From Ophiura sarsii (lineage: Eukaryota > Echinodermata > Ophiuroidea > Amphilepidida > Ophiuridae): a DNA stretch of 64,000 nucleotides. Below the pieces are notes generated by a model. The model did not search any database, had not been told where the DNA came from, and saw only the letters and a list, made by a program, of their open reading frames with translations. The stretch is taken from positions 19,021,658 to 19,085,657 of the forward strand of contig CM069457.1 of NCBI GenBank assembly GCA_035610835.1. Direction: 5' to 3'. The position numbers and the translations under genes are program-made. Every line of letters begins with the position of its first letter. Within the stretch, counting starts at the first letter, position 1. Shown here one piece after another: positions 42,001 through 48,281 of this stretch.

Positions 42001-44935
42001 CAGAACTATAATATCCAATCAAACGAATTAAAACTGCACATCCCCAACCTGTGATTATTTGAAATACGCGCCCGGTTGTCCGTGTCGATGACGTCATTGT
42101 CACTAAAACTGCCTCATCACACAGGAATTCAATGCATAAATCGATAATATCAATCTATGCAACAAGAGATGTTGACATCTCGTAAGTCTTTCATCATCAA
42201 TATGACGACGTCCATGCATGTGATTGTTTTTCTTTCTAAAGCCAATTTATTTTTTTAGGCGGTACTTTTAAAAAGTTTAACCTTCTGAAGTGGTCTGTAT
42301 AATAATAATGCTACATATCTGAGTGCTAAAGTTCAGATGGCACGAATTTCCTTTAAGATTCCATTGTTTTTAGCCATAGTCAGGGGATATAATACTGTAA
42401 AAGTGGAAATTTTCGCACATGTAATTTTTCGCGCTTTGCACATTTTGAACAATTTTGCTTGTTTTTATTTTTGCGATTTTGAGTTTCCTTACATAGACCT
42501 ATACAAAATGAATAAATTTGTGAGTTTTTATTTTCGTGCTTGCTGATTTTGGCGCAAAGAGTACGAAAATAAATGTAGAGCGAAAATTTCCACTTTTACA
42601 GTATATTGCTTTTAACTGGTTCTGAGCAGATTGGTATCAAAAGCTCGGTATTTTGATTAATAATAATATATTTGTAATACAATCACATCATGATGGTGTG
42701 ATTATGTTCATGGATACTGCCCAGGAGTCACACAGATTGTGTCAAAACTAAGCATCAACATCCATTAAAAACTTTGAAAAGGGTCAAGGTTTTGCAACAT
42801 GACGTTGTTGATGTCTTCCTGAAAAAGGGTGCTTTAGAGTAAATTCCATCAATGTTTAGGGTTAGTATTGTATTTATGGGTAGAATAAAATGGAGAGAAA
42901 ACAAAACCTGCAATTTATTGGGATAGTTTTATTTTGTCCTCATAAGCAATGGATGAGTACAATGCATTCATAAGAGTCTTTTTAATATTGAGTGATACCT
43001 TTTAGTGTAGGTTTGGCAAGTATAGTCTATGTGGGTATTACACCATTCAGGGGTATCAAACTTATTTTGTGCATTGACCCTAAACATGACCAGATACTAC
43101 AATTACCACGACCCAGCCTCCCAGTGCATGTGTGACGGGTTTTCCATGACGTAATCAACTGAGACTATATAGCGAGCGCAATATACTGCTTAATGTGAAG
43201 CTGATAGCCGTGGCTTGCCTATGCGGGCCGGCGCTTGATGTGCGGGGGTCCCTGGATTGTTAAAACTTCTCCAAAATCCTTTTTTTGTTCAAAAACAGAC
43301 TGGTCGGGTTAGGGTTAAGGATCCATTTCAGAGGTGCTCATACAAGTAACATGGGCAGTCATTTGATGGGAAAGTGACAACCACCTTCCTCCCCCACCCC
43401 TTCTCCAGAGGGGAGAATGCCAGAAGTCTTGTGTGCGATGCATGACAGTTCTCGTTATCTGATGCCCGTTTGACAATCATGTACAACCTGCAATGCAATA
43501 CAAATATGATAGCTGAGTCCAAACGGCGACAAGTTTAGGCTTGATCACTTCCGTCTATCAATTGGTTTGATACTAGTACATTCTCTAGTTTCTTTAATCA
43601 CAATAATTCTTATATAAATATGAATGAAAACTGACTCACCATTCCAATCCAGAAGATGAAAAATAAAATAGAACACAGACAATCGGTACAGCTACGCTTT
43701 GCTATGGGTTGAAGTTTACCTGAATCAGGCTCCTAAAACACAATGATAAATGATGGTTATTAATTTGAACAGAATTATAGGGAAAAGATAATGTGTACAG
43801 CTATGCTTGGCTATGGGTTATGTAGACTAAAACACAAGAATAAGCAAAGCTTTTCTCAGGATTTACTCTGACTTCTTTCAGACATGATAATAAATGTGCA
43901 CGCAAAGACTAAACCTGAAAAGGTGATGAAATCAGGTTATTTTTTTATAGGCCTAAAGGTCAAAACATTTGGACCAAAATAGCCTGAATTCTGGTAAAAG
44001 CCTAAAAATACTAATTCCTTGTTTATAAAGTATCAGGTTAACTGTCTTTATAGAATATCGTCAGTATAGAAATATGACCTTTTCAATCCCAATATGGATT
44101 TATTTTGTATTAAAACTTGTACTTTCCACCATTTTGCCTCTTCTATTTAGAGAATAAAGGTATTGTTTTTAGACCGTACCCGTGTTATATTGTCTGACAT
44201 AAATGCGTTTGATAGTATTATTTTAAGTAGAACAACTCCGCCTGCGGCGTCGTTGTTCTACGCAAAAAATAATACTATCAAACGCATTTATGTCAGACAA
44301 TATAACACGGGTACGGTCTAAAAACAATACCTTTATTCTCATTCTTAAACAATCATACTTTAGACATTTATCAAAGAAATAAGTACATTTTATTGTCCAC
44401 ATTTGACAACTTTTACCCCTGCTAGGATCGAATAGCCCACAAACATTCCATCCAATCACATGCGATGAGTAAACCATGTGTAAGCGTCGCAGCGCCGGCA
44501 TAAACGCAGGAAAAGCGCTAAAGACGCACTCCAGAAGTGCGCGTTATGGAGCAAACCACGCATTGTGAAGGTCGGGCGCGCTGTTAAAACGTAAGCCCAC
44601 CTCCCCGTGTTCTATTGTCTCATAGAGATGTCGCCGATTTCTCTGAGAACCAATGAGATTGCTTAAACTTTCTTAGCTGTTTAAGAATGGCCTCTTGATT
44701 CATGCATGTTAAGGAAGATCTTCAATGTTGACCCCAGCCCTCCCCTCCACCAGCCCTCCCTTCCACCAGCCCTCTCCTCCACCAGCCCTCCCCTCCACCA
44801 GCCTTCTCCTCCCCTCCACCAGCCTTCTCCTCCCCCAGTCTTCCCATCACCCACTTCTCCCCCCTCCCCTCCCCTACTGGTTAAATTTTAACTTACATCC
44901 CCAGCTGCCCCCATCAGGCAGTCTCCGCACGTCAT
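11879..44935 (-). CDS. SLC44A1-like: Choline transporter-like protein (SLC44/CTL family, CTL1-like), 16 coding exons
   Basis: SLC44 proteins are ten-transmembrane carriers of choline and ethanolamine in plasma and organelle membranes. Coding exons, 5' to 3' on the minus strand: 44935-44897, 43732-43640, 41546-41404, 32447-32232, 30838-30672, 27829-27740, 26424-26285, 24537-24351, 23210-23042, 22671-22531, 21408-21293, 21151-21114, 20517-20389, 14853-14755 (or 13932-13840), 12770-12675, 12049-11879. All junction phases agree and give 677 residues (675 with the alternative exon), close to the usual length of about 650-700. Landmarks: RSCTD before TM1 (about 32-56), GYDSFGNIC after it, a Cys-rich extracellular loop (about 60-205), [53 protein letters not shown] and [11 protein letters not shown], then a charged tail with [19 protein letters not shown] and the short Cys-containing N-terminus favour CTL1 over CTL2/4. 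The start is fixed by an in-frame TAG 12 codons upstream. Family is certain; the paralogue is likely. Confidence 0.95.
12675..12770 (-). CDS. SLC44 exon 15 (residues 590-621)
   Basis: Encodes [20 protein letters not shown] and [12 protein letters not shown], the hallmark C-terminal SLC44 motif (VDTLxLCFxED...NDGS..KPYFM). Acceptor AATTTCAG, donor GTAAGT, phase 0 at both ends. Confidence 0.96.
13100..13290. mobile_element. Truncated relative of the hAT-type element at 38820-39248
   Basis: G-run followed by GCACTCAACTT, GGGTAGG.GTGTGC and GGGGCTTTGGAATGCAAA, matching the order in the element at 38820-39248. The right end is not matched. Limits approximate. Confidence 0.5.
13840..13932 (-). CDS. 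SLC44 exon 14b, alternative version of exon 14 (31 codons)
   Basis: Acceptor CTCTGTAG, donor GTAGGT, phase 0 at both ends, no stop. Encodes [15 protein letters not shown] then [16 protein letters not shown]. It shares FAY..xCCFLSVYE with exon 14a but differs in the first two thirds and is two codons shorter. Intact frame and splice sites despite strong divergence argue for a functional alternative exon rather than a decayed copy. Including both would duplicate a membrane segment. Confidence 0.82.
14755..14853 (-). CDS. SLC44 exon 14a (33 codons)
   Basis: Acceptor ACACATACAG, donor GTAGGG, phase 0 at both ends. Encodes [17 protein letters not shown] followed by [16 protein letters not shown], the penultimate transmembrane region. 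A second exon with the same phases and the same C-terminal motif lies downstream (13840-13932), so the two look like alternatives. Normal SLC44 proteins carry this segment once. Confidence 0.9.
15013..16447. repeat. 51-bp minisatellite, about 28 units
   Basis: Tandem units of about 51 bases containing GAATGTTGATTGGGTATGG and TTACTTAATCCCCTGAGC run across intron 13. Because 51 is a multiple of three, the array stays open in both directions: plus reads [17 protein letters not shown] and minus [17 protein letters not shown] per unit. Three units carry extra bases (CCCCCTGAG, CAACAATTAG near 15370, 15540 and 15675), so the array has a higher-order pattern. Each unit contains ATTGG, an inverted CCAAT box. 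No start context, splice site or homology suggests coding. Confidence 0.92.
16482..16829. mobile_element. Palindromic 350-bp MITE, copy 1
   Basis: The two arms fold onto each other almost completely. Ends AAGGCATA..ATG and CATAATATGCCTT, then TTTTCCAGAGGGCGCCCTCT with its inverse, and a GCTAGC-centred turn near 16678. Other copies: 18581-18803, 55690-56068, 56137-56514. No coding capacity. Confidence 0.85.
17870..18002. repeat. 22-bp minisatellite
   Basis: Five to six units of GCTCATGGGTACCACATGGT with small variants. GGTACC (KpnI site) in each unit gives local palindromes. Related CATGGGTGT and CATATGGGTGT words precede it from about 17760. Confidence 0.85.
18581..18803. mobile_element. Palindromic MITE, copy 2, right arm deleted
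   Basis: The left arm matches copy 1 (TAAAGGCATATTATATGATC, TTTTCCAGGGGTGCCCTCTA), with a turn at GCTAGC near 18761. Most of the right arm is missing and only CATAATATGCCTTTAA of its end remains. Confidence 0.75.
19143..19342. mobile_element. hAT-type MITE with 8-bp target duplication TTTTTAAG
   Basis: Exact TTTTTAAG copies flank the element (19135-19142 and 19343-19350). Its right end, read inverted, is CAGGCCTTGAAATAGC, a hAT-like terminus. The left end TAGGGCTGGAACTTTAG is a diverged partner. 200 bases, noncoding. Confidence 0.8.
20389..20517 (-). CDS. SLC44 exon 13 (residues 514-556)
   Basis: Encodes [36 protein letters not shown] and GLAIMG: the conserved VGDFxLFLGKL motif and TM8. Acceptor CTCCACAG, donor GTAAGA, phase 0 at both ends. 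Confidence 0.95.
20758..20970. mobile_element. piggyBac-like MITE with TTAA flanks
   Basis: Ends TTAACCCCCTGAACACTAC and GTAGTGCCCAGGGGGTTAA are inverted copies flanked by TTAA, the piggyBac target. 213 bases, noncoding. The same terminus (TTAATCCCCTGAGCACTACC) is found at the right edge of the 51-bp minisatellite at 16431. Confidence 0.75.
21114..21151 (-). CDS. SLC44 exon 12, a 38-base micro-exon (residues 501-513)
   Basis: Encodes [12 protein letters not shown], completing the family pattern A-I-x-G-x-x-F-C-x-S-A. Acceptor GGCTGTACAG, donor GTATGT. Too short for ORF scanning, but required by the phases of exons 11 and 13. Confidence 0.94.
21293..21408 (-). CDS. SLC44 exon 11 (residues 462-501)
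   Basis: Encodes the Cys-rich cytosolic segment [20 protein letters not shown] and NENAYIII. The cluster of six Cys suits palmitoylation (inference). Acceptor CTGCAG, donor GTAAGT. Confidence 0.95.
21654..22530 (-). repeat. Six tandem partial copies of SLC44 exon 10 3' part plus donor
   Basis: Units start on the plus strand at GTGTACTTACTTGTACT: 21654, 21807, 21948, 22089, 22230, 22375, with the real exon at 22521 (steps 153, 141, 141, 141, 145, 146). Each carries, on the minus strand, [23 protein letters not shown] codons, the donor GTAAGT and part of the intron. Units 2-5 read a TAA after AILL. Unit 6 keeps the reading but has lost the donor (GAAAGT). Units 3-5 are almost identical. No unit has the exon's own acceptor, so these are pseudo-exon fragments. 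Confidence 0.9.
22531..22671 (-). CDS. SLC44 exon 10 (residues 415-462)
   Basis: Encodes [20 protein letters not shown] and [18 protein letters not shown], the most conserved SLC44 core with the RYHLGS motif and TM7. Acceptor AACTTACAG, donor GTAAGT. Six partial tandem copies of its 3' part lie immediately downstream, 21654-22530. Confidence 0.95.
22951..23006 (-). pseudogene. Decayed fragment of SLC44 exon 9
   Basis: On the minus strand it reads [19 protein letters not shown], matching [15 protein letters not shown] of exon 9 (36 bases away) with an in-frame TAG. No splice sites. Confidence 0.75.
23042..23210 (-). CDS. SLC44 exon 9 (residues 359-415)
   Basis: Encodes the extracellular [17 protein letters not shown] with an N-I-T sequon, then [20 protein letters not shown] and [12 protein letters not shown], matching TM6 and the family WYFTR motif across the junction. 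Acceptor TTTTACACAG, donor GTAAGT. A decayed fragment of its middle lies at 22951-23006. Confidence 0.95.
23408..23500 (+). ncRNA. tRNA-like segment, possible SINE head
   Basis: TAGCTCAGTTGGTAGAGC at about 23414-23431 is a perfect tRNA D-arm/box A. The following sequence does not give a clean anticodon arm or box B (only AAGGACCCAAGTACTGG), and no cloverleaf closes. It is best read as a tRNA pseudogene or the head of a tRNA-derived SINE. Confidence 0.5.
23632..24345 (-). repeat. Four tandem partial copies of SLC44 exon 8 3' part plus donor
   Basis: Donors (complement ACTTAC) lie at 23632, 23865, 24025 and 24185, with the real one at 24345; steps 233, 160, 160, 160. Each copy reads [20 protein letters not shown] and then [10 protein letters not shown] before the donor, without a stop. 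Base differences from the real exon in this part are synonymous where I compared them. Each has GGTACAG just before CCAGTGTGG, a possible acceptor that would keep the frame. The upstream part of each copy diverges (PLSYL for ALSAM). Confidence 0.9.
24351..24537 (-). CDS. SLC44 exon 8 (residues 297-359)
   Basis: Encodes the rest of TM4, the conserved cytosolic [19 protein letters not shown], then [20 protein letters not shown] (TM5). Acceptor TTCATAG, donor GTAAGT. It is the only complete copy in a crowded array. Degraded 5' halves lie upstream (24601-25197) and four well-preserved 3' halves with donors lie downstream (23632-24345). Confidence 0.95.
24601..25197 (-). repeat. Three degraded upstream copies of SLC44 exon 8 5' part
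   Basis: 24601-24700 matches the exon 8 acceptor and 5' half, keeping TAG|GTAATA. A second copy is split into 24764-24808 and 25012-25078. A third short remnant is at 25160-25197. All lie on the acceptor side of the real exon. The gap in the second copy (about 24809-25011) is an AT-rich insertion ending in CAAAAAAATAAAG, which looks like a retroposed tail. Confidence 0.75.
25236..25690. mobile_element. MITE with CAGGGGTGTAC ends
   Basis: Left CAGGGGTGTACTTTCGGCGCG and right CGCGAAGGTACACCCCTG are inverted; CATAA flanks both sides. The interior is unusual: many copies of GATTCGCG/GATTCTCGC and inverses (GCGAGAATCC), forming multiple hairpins. hAT-like ends by sequence; noncoding. Confidence 0.7.
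26285..26424 (-). CDS. SLC44 exon 7 (residues 250-296)
   Basis: Encodes [20 protein letters not shown], a charged loop, and the start of TM4 ([12 protein letters not shown]). Acceptor TTCTTTTAG, donor GTAAGG, ends in phase 0. Confidence 0.94.
27740..27829 (-). CDS. SLC44 exon 6 (residues 220-250)
   Basis: Hydrophobic exon [20 protein letters not shown], covering the end of TM2 and TM3. Acceptor TTTTCCTCAG, donor GTACGT (weaker than its neighbours). Confidence 0.93.
28756..29780. mobile_element. 1-kb foldback element with TA flanks
   Basis: Long inverted arms of about 200 bases: CAGGGTGTCTCAAAAAAAAC to TCGACTTTGTGCCACTTT on the left, and AAAGTGGCACAAAGTCGA to GAGACACCCTG on the right. TA lies on both sides (28754-28755 and 29781-29782). 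The arms differ by many substitutions, so the copy is old. The middle (about 29000-29590) encodes no transposase. Confidence 0.85.
29861..29908 (-). pseudogene. Decayed fragment of SLC44 exon 5 3' end
   Basis: TACTCGCCCAGTGCAGTCCT and the following bases match the exon 5 end and donor at 30665-30712. On the minus strand it reads [12 protein letters not shown] beside [12 protein letters not shown]. The donor is changed from GTGAGT to GCGAGT. Confidence 0.7.
30672..30838 (-). CDS. SLC44 exon 5 (residues 164-220)
   Basis: Encodes the end of the extracellular loop ([12 protein letters not shown]), an amphipathic stretch, and the start of TM2 ([14 protein letters not shown]). Acceptor TTTTGCAG, donor GTGAGT. 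The 1-base phase is completed by exon 6 to Val. A degraded copy of its 3' end lies at 29861-29908. Confidence 0.95.
31405..31580. repeat. Foldback with arms of about 48 bases
   Basis: The arm containing ACCAACTGGCTGTGGGGAAA and CAAGCAATAACATGGGA pairs with the later TCCCATGCTATTGCTTG and TTTCCCCACATCCAGTTGGT. Spacer about 75 bases. Confidence 0.8.
32045..32165 (-). repeat. Partial copy of SLC44 exon 4 3' part plus donor
   Basis: Displaced 181 bases downstream of exon 4. Minus strand reads [20 protein letters not shown] then [16 protein letters not shown] and donor GTAAGG, open and nearly identical to the real exon (Arg to His and Ile to Val changes). It starts abruptly at ..GTCCAG|AGG with no copy of the exon's acceptor. 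Use as an exon in series would break the frame. Confidence 0.88.
32232..32447 (-). CDS. SLC44 exon 4 (residues 92-164)
   Basis: Encodes the extracellular loop: [38 protein letters not shown] and [11 protein letters not shown]. Paired cysteines are typical of the SLC44 loop. Acceptor CCTGCAG, donor GTAAGG. A near-identical partial copy of its 3' end and donor lies downstream at 32045-32165. Confidence 0.95.
33040..36266. mobile_element. Satellite-bearing mobile element, copy 1
   Basis: The left end CAAGGCGGTTCTCGAACGGC (with GTCTCGCCTG 22 bases in) and the right end CATCAGGCGAGAC are the same as in copy 2 (48622-51103). Between them is a long tandem array of monomers of about 109 bases (some about 92) with CACCAAATCCCATCAAGATA, GGCCTTACTGATCTATTTGA and TTGACCCCCGATGACCCCG, then diverged monomers and a GACGGCGGACGG-rich tail. 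GTCTCGCCTG and CAGGCGAGAC are perfect inverses. A-rich flanks on both sides. Satellite-filled nonautonomous elements are known in molluscs, echinoderms and insects; the class here is not determined. Confidence 0.85.
36535..36832. mobile_element. hAT-type MITE with CAGGGTTCTAGC ends
   Basis: CAGGGTTCTAGCTA at the left and TGGCTAGAACCCTG at the right. The flanking octamers CCGGTAAC and CCTGTAGC agree at six of eight positions, a decayed target duplication. Noncoding. Confidence 0.7.
36962..37548. mobile_element. Foldback element with ACATGTTTCCCGTCC arms
   Basis: TAGTAAAAAAAATTACATGTTT at the left end is inverted at the right (AAACATGTTAATTTTTTTACTA), with CCCGTCC/GGACGGG inside. GGC/GCC trinucleotides near the tips resemble other TTAGGC-ended elements. 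Confidence 0.75.
38820..39248. mobile_element. hAT-type element with 8-bp duplication TCAACATC
   Basis: TCAACATC occurs at 38812-38819 and 39249-39256, directly flanking CGGGGGAGGGGGG... and ...CCCCCCTCCCCCGG, with CACTCAAC/CAGTG just inside. The interior matches truncated copies near 13100 and 26500. 429 bases, noncoding. Confidence 0.75.
39464..39660. mobile_element. MITE with TACTGTAAAAGTG ends, copy 2
   Basis: TACTGTAAAAGTGGAAATGT at the left and ACACTTTTACAGTA at the right. The interior carries several GCGCGAA/TTCGCGC words and CAAAATCGCGAAAATAAAAA. Same family as 309-481 and 42393-42603. Confidence 0.8.
41404..41546 (-). CDS. SLC44 exon 3 (residues 45-92, split Ser)
   Basis: Completes TM1 ([10 protein letters not shown]) and begins the first extracellular loop with [14 protein letters not shown], a CTL1-type signature. 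The donor is GTAAGT after TC of a Ser codon. With the first base of exon 4 this makes an N-R-S glycosylation sequon at about residue 90. Confidence 0.93.
41594..41914. mobile_element. MITE with TTAGGCCAAATTAAATT ends, copy 1
   Basis: AGGCCAAATTAAATTAATTG then TTTGTCTCAAAGCTCC at the left is perfectly inverted at the right (GGAGCTTTGAGACAAA, CAATTAATTTAATTTGGCCT). Copies at 45374-46148 (expanded) and 60476-60803; a distant relative at 62366-62854. No coding. Confidence 0.85.
42393..42603. mobile_element. MITE with TACTGTAAAAGTG ends, copy 3
   Basis: TACTGTAAAAGTGGAAATTT and AAATTTCCACTTTTACAGTA are perfect inverses of 20 bases. The interior is in the opposite orientation to copy 2. Confidence 0.85.
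43640..43732 (-). CDS. SLC44 exon 2 (residues 14-44)
   Basis: Phase 0 at both ends, acceptor TTTTAG, donor GTGAGT. Encodes the cytosolic segment [20 protein letters not shown], including the family RSCTD motif, and the first part of TM1. A degraded copy of its 5' half lies upstream at 43791-43834. Confidence 0.93.
43791..43834 (-). pseudogene. Decayed fragment of SLC44 exon 2 5' part
   Basis: GTACAGCTATGCTTGGCTAT followed by GGGTT matches GTACAGCTACGCTTTGCTAT..GGGTT of exon 2. It lies 59 bases upstream of the exon and includes a TTTTAG acceptor-like end. Confidence 0.65.
44150..44340. mobile_element. Near-perfect foldback element
   Basis: Arms of about 78 bases, from GAGAATAAAGGTATTGTTTT to GATAGTATTATTTT, repeat inverted with essentially no mismatch. 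A second short pair in the loop is GTAGAACAAC / GTTGTTCTAC. This near-perfect identity implies a young insertion or active correction. In SLC44 intron 1. Confidence 0.9.
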
Positions 44936-44976
44936 ATTGGTTGATGGAAAACTTCCAACTTCAGATTGAATCTAGC
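44897..44976 (-). CDS. SLC44 exon 1 (coding 44897-44935)
   Basis: Encodes [13 protein letters not shown] and ends with donor GTAAGT (complement of 44891-44896), phase 0. An in-frame TAG lies 12 codons before the ATG. On the minus strand TTTATTTCCCAG ends at 44977, so the exon probably begins at 44976 with 41 bases of 5' UTR after an intron. The noncoding first exon and promoter are therefore further upstream and were not found. The short Cys-containing N-terminus resembles CTL1, where it may be lipid-modified (inference). Confidence 0.85.
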
Positions 44977-45034
44977 CTGGGAAATAAATATCACAGAGTA
45001 TGATTAATTAATTACAATTCAATTTAGAACAGAA

Positions 45035-45329
45035 CAAGGCTCAAGATAACAGTTTTTTTTACCGGGAGCTACTTTTTTCAAAAGTAGCGCCCGGATCATG
45101 GGACTTATTGAGAACCAGGAGCTACTTTCAGACTACCGGGAGCTAACTTTTTATTAAATCGTATTGTCAAATCGAAATTCGATATCTTATGCAAGCTTAC
45201 CGATCATCAACGGGTGCTGGTTTGGACAAAATATCAGCGCTCGGTTGTTTATTTTTCAGCATTACCGGGCGCTATGGCAGGAGGACCGAGGGGTAAAAAT
45301 CGCCCAGCGCCCGCTTATCTTGAGCCTTG
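45035..45329. mobile_element. hAT-type MITE with 8-bp duplication GAACAGAA
   Basis: Perfect inverted ends CAAGGCTCAAGATAA / TTATCTTGAGCCTTG, flanked by exact GAACAGAA at 45027-45034 and 45330-45337. Noncoding; lies just upstream of SLC44 exon 1. Confidence 0.9.
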
Positions 45330-45373
45330 GAACAGAATATATTATATCACCTTGGTTCACATCTGGATACATA

Positions 45374-46148
45374 TTAGGCTATATTCAAAAAATCTTTTGT
45401 CTCAAAGCTCTTCAGTTTTTGAAAACGGAATGCGATTTTTTTAAAGGTTTTTAAAAAAAAATTATAAATATAAAATATTGAAATCATTGTAAAAGTGAAC
45501 TTTTGTATTTAAAATGATGTGATCAATGAAAATCTGAAAAATCTGTGAAACTGTGGAATTTTTTGAAAAATCTGTGAAACTTTGGAATTTTTTGAAAAAA
45601 ATCAGTGAAACTATTAATAAAACCTATATTTTTAGTACTAAATGCAGAACAAAAATGTTTTATACGGTGTTGAAATTAATAATAAAGCTGTTTTGCGAAA
45701 TTTTCTTGTACAAATATACCCAAAAAAACATTTTTTTATATTTTCTCATAACACGTTTTTTAAAATAAATTCATTAATTGCACGTTCAGCGAATTTTTGT
45801 ATTTATAGTCCTTTTAATAGTCCCGACGCCCGTGCGATGTTATACAATGAACATCGTTTAACCACTGGTTACATGGAATTGCGTACTGGGGATGATGTTG
45901 CAGTTTTTAGATTGCCGATGAAACGGAGTTGGTCTGTTCGAATACTTAGGTTGTATATTAAAACGGTACATTTGGGCTGTCAAATTGTTCAAAAAAATGA
46001 AATAAAAACTGTCTAAAAATAAAAAACATATTCGTGCGGCCCTGAAATTACGTGCGGGCGGTCGAGGACAACCAAACAATTTTTTTTTTTTGGCCTTAAA
46101 CTAACACGCGCGGGAGCTTTGAGACAATTCTTTTTAATATAGCCTTAA
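45374..46148. mobile_element. Expanded TTAGGC-type MITE, copy 2
   Basis: Left AGGCTATATTCAAAAAATCT then TTTGTCTCAAAGCTC; right GAGCTTTGAGACAATT..AATATAGCCT. The interior is about twice as long as in copy 1, probably through further insertion. Confidence 0.7.
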
Positions 46149-46639
46149 TACGACTGTATACCATCATGTTTTCGCAATTGGATACATTTTATGATTGTAA
46201 TATCACCATATTTCGCATTTGATACATATTATTATGAAGCGTATTATATGCATTTGTATTACTCTGTATTTTTGTACTTTTCTGTATCTGTAAATGTCCT
46301 GTATTGCAAGTTTAAAAATATAAAAATCAATAGAATGAAAAATTATATATTACTAGGAATAAATGAGACAGGCAGTAAGTTTAGTTTATATCGTAGTTAC
46401 TGTCAGTTTCTTACCAACCACCAATGGTGGTGGCAATCATCAGGTTAATATGCAAAAGCACACAAGACAGTACATGCGTGTATAGTAAATTTTTATATGA
46501 AGAAGGATAAAATAGAGTCAGTAGAGTATGAAGTGATCAATGAGATGAGCGCAGCAAAAACATTACTTGAATAGGCCACACAGGTAAAAAGTTACGTTAC
46601 TCCAAATTCATTGAGCTTGTGTTTGACTTGTACACTACA

Positions 46640-47000
46640 ATTAGATGCCAGTTCTGAATGTTTGTTTAATGTACAATGTCTAGGAGAAATGAGAATTTTG
46701 TATTTCTCCGCGATGCATAGGTTGCAGGCATCGCTTTGAGGCTGGTGTGTAGGGCGCTGCACGATTGATGATTTGACCTGAGACTTGTATTAGTCTCAGG
46801 ATTTGACCATGTAATGTTGTAGGGTTGGGAAGTGTTTCTCAGTTTCCAAATGTGTTTGGAGAGTTTTGTGGCATGAGACTTTGATTCTTTGTTGAATGAT
46901 TGCTTGTGGTTTACGAGTCTTTCTTTGAATGTGGTAGAGCAGAGGCCAATGTACATTTTGGTGGGCGTTTGGTAAGATGTCACAACTGCTTTGTAGATAA
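46640..47000 (-). pseudogene. Penelope-like retroelement remnant, GIY-YIG endonuclease end
   Basis: Minus strand reads NVIYKAVV..., YIGLCSTTFKERLVNHKQSF, SKHIWKLR and, after a frameshift, SDACNLCIAEKYKILISPRH. YIG, the Arg and the His of the NHK motif, and the final C-x2-C pattern are those of the Penelope-type GIY-YIG nuclease domain. The frameshift and lack of any RT upstream show a dead 3' fragment. Confidence 0.88.
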
Positions 47001-47004
47001 CATT

Positions 47005-47635
47005 CCGTGCTAAGCAACCTACTCTCCAAAGAACAACATGGGTTCATCAATGGCATATCTTGCATGACAAATCTACTCTCCACTCTAGATGACATAACCA
47101 GAAGCCTGGATGATGGTTTCAACATAGATCCTGTATCTGGATTTATTCCAAAGCCTTCGATACAGTACCTCACAAAAGGCTTCCATCTGAATTTGAGGCG
47201 TATGACATCTCAGGTAAAATCCTGGAATGGGCGAGGAGCTTCATTTAGTCATAGAAAGCAACATGTTAGGTGAGATAGACTTGATCTGAATGGGCGGATG
47301 TGATAAGCGGTGTTCCACAAGGCTCAGTCCTCGGCCCAATCCTTTTTGTCATATTTACATTAATATGACCTACCTGACATAATTTCATCCACAACCAAAA
47401 TGCTTGCTGATGACACAAAAATCTATTACAGAATAGACAAAAACAACAATAGGGGAGAGGAAACAATTCAACAGGACCTAAATCATCTACAAGAATGGTC
47501 GGACACGTTTAAATGCTACCAATGTAAAAGTATGCATATGGGCCCTTACAACAACAAGAGAGATTACCACTTGGGAGATCAAATCATTCTGAAAACAGAC
47601 AAAGAAAAAGACCTGGGTATAAAAGGCACATGAAA
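47005..47635 (+). pseudogene. LINE reverse transcriptase remnant
   Basis: Plus strand, spread over three frames: LLSKEQHGFI.G.SCMTNLL, AFDTVPHKRLPSEFEAYDIS, SGVPQGSVLGPILFVIF, LADDTKIYYRI and LNHLQEWSDTF. These are the ordered RT motifs of a jockey/CR1/L2-type non-LTR retrotransposon, including the catalytic ADD. Several frameshifts and stops make it inactive. It abuts the Penelope fragment head to head. Confidence 0.9.
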
Positions 47636-48281
47636 GTCAATGTTATGTTTCCAGTATCTCGTCTGCGTTATGAATTTTTGCCCGCGTTTGAGATTCGAAA
47701 TCCCCCAAAAGTTCATTATCTTGTTCCTTTTAAATAAATCGACCATAAATATCTGAAAAATGGTTGAATATATTCTATTAAATACAAATCTGTGTATAAG
47801 TTGTGCATAGTGTAGCTATGTTGGCCAAACGTGAGTTAAGACATTTCCTATTCTGGCCACACACAAAAGTTGACAAACTCTATGAATAGTTTCTCCCCTT
47901 AATTCTTCATTTTTGGTGCTCAAATTTCACAAACTAACAGCGGATATATTGAATATTATAAATATATAATATTTTCTAACTATTGAGAAGACTAACATCA
48001 TACAAATTTAAAAAAATCAGCGTAATTTTCACCGTGTGTATTCTGTGGTCGCCATTTTGTTGTGAATTTTGCTAGAAATTCGCTAGGAATTGTGGTTCTA
48101 AAATGGGTTAACTTGGGTTTAATTTGACCTTTAAACCCAGTTTAAAAGGTCAAATGTGACAGAAAAGGGTTTTACTTGCCCTTCTAATCGTTGATGGCGT
48201 CCCAAATCAGTACAGGCATTGATAAATAAATTAAAACAATATTTGTGACGCTAAAATTCTGGATTTTTTGGCACTTTTCAT

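Noticed and set aside
44706..45003. Pro-rich ORFs upstream of SLC44 exon 1 on the plus strand
   Set aside because: Low-complexity CCTCCCCTCCACCAGC repeats; antisense to exon 1, no homology.
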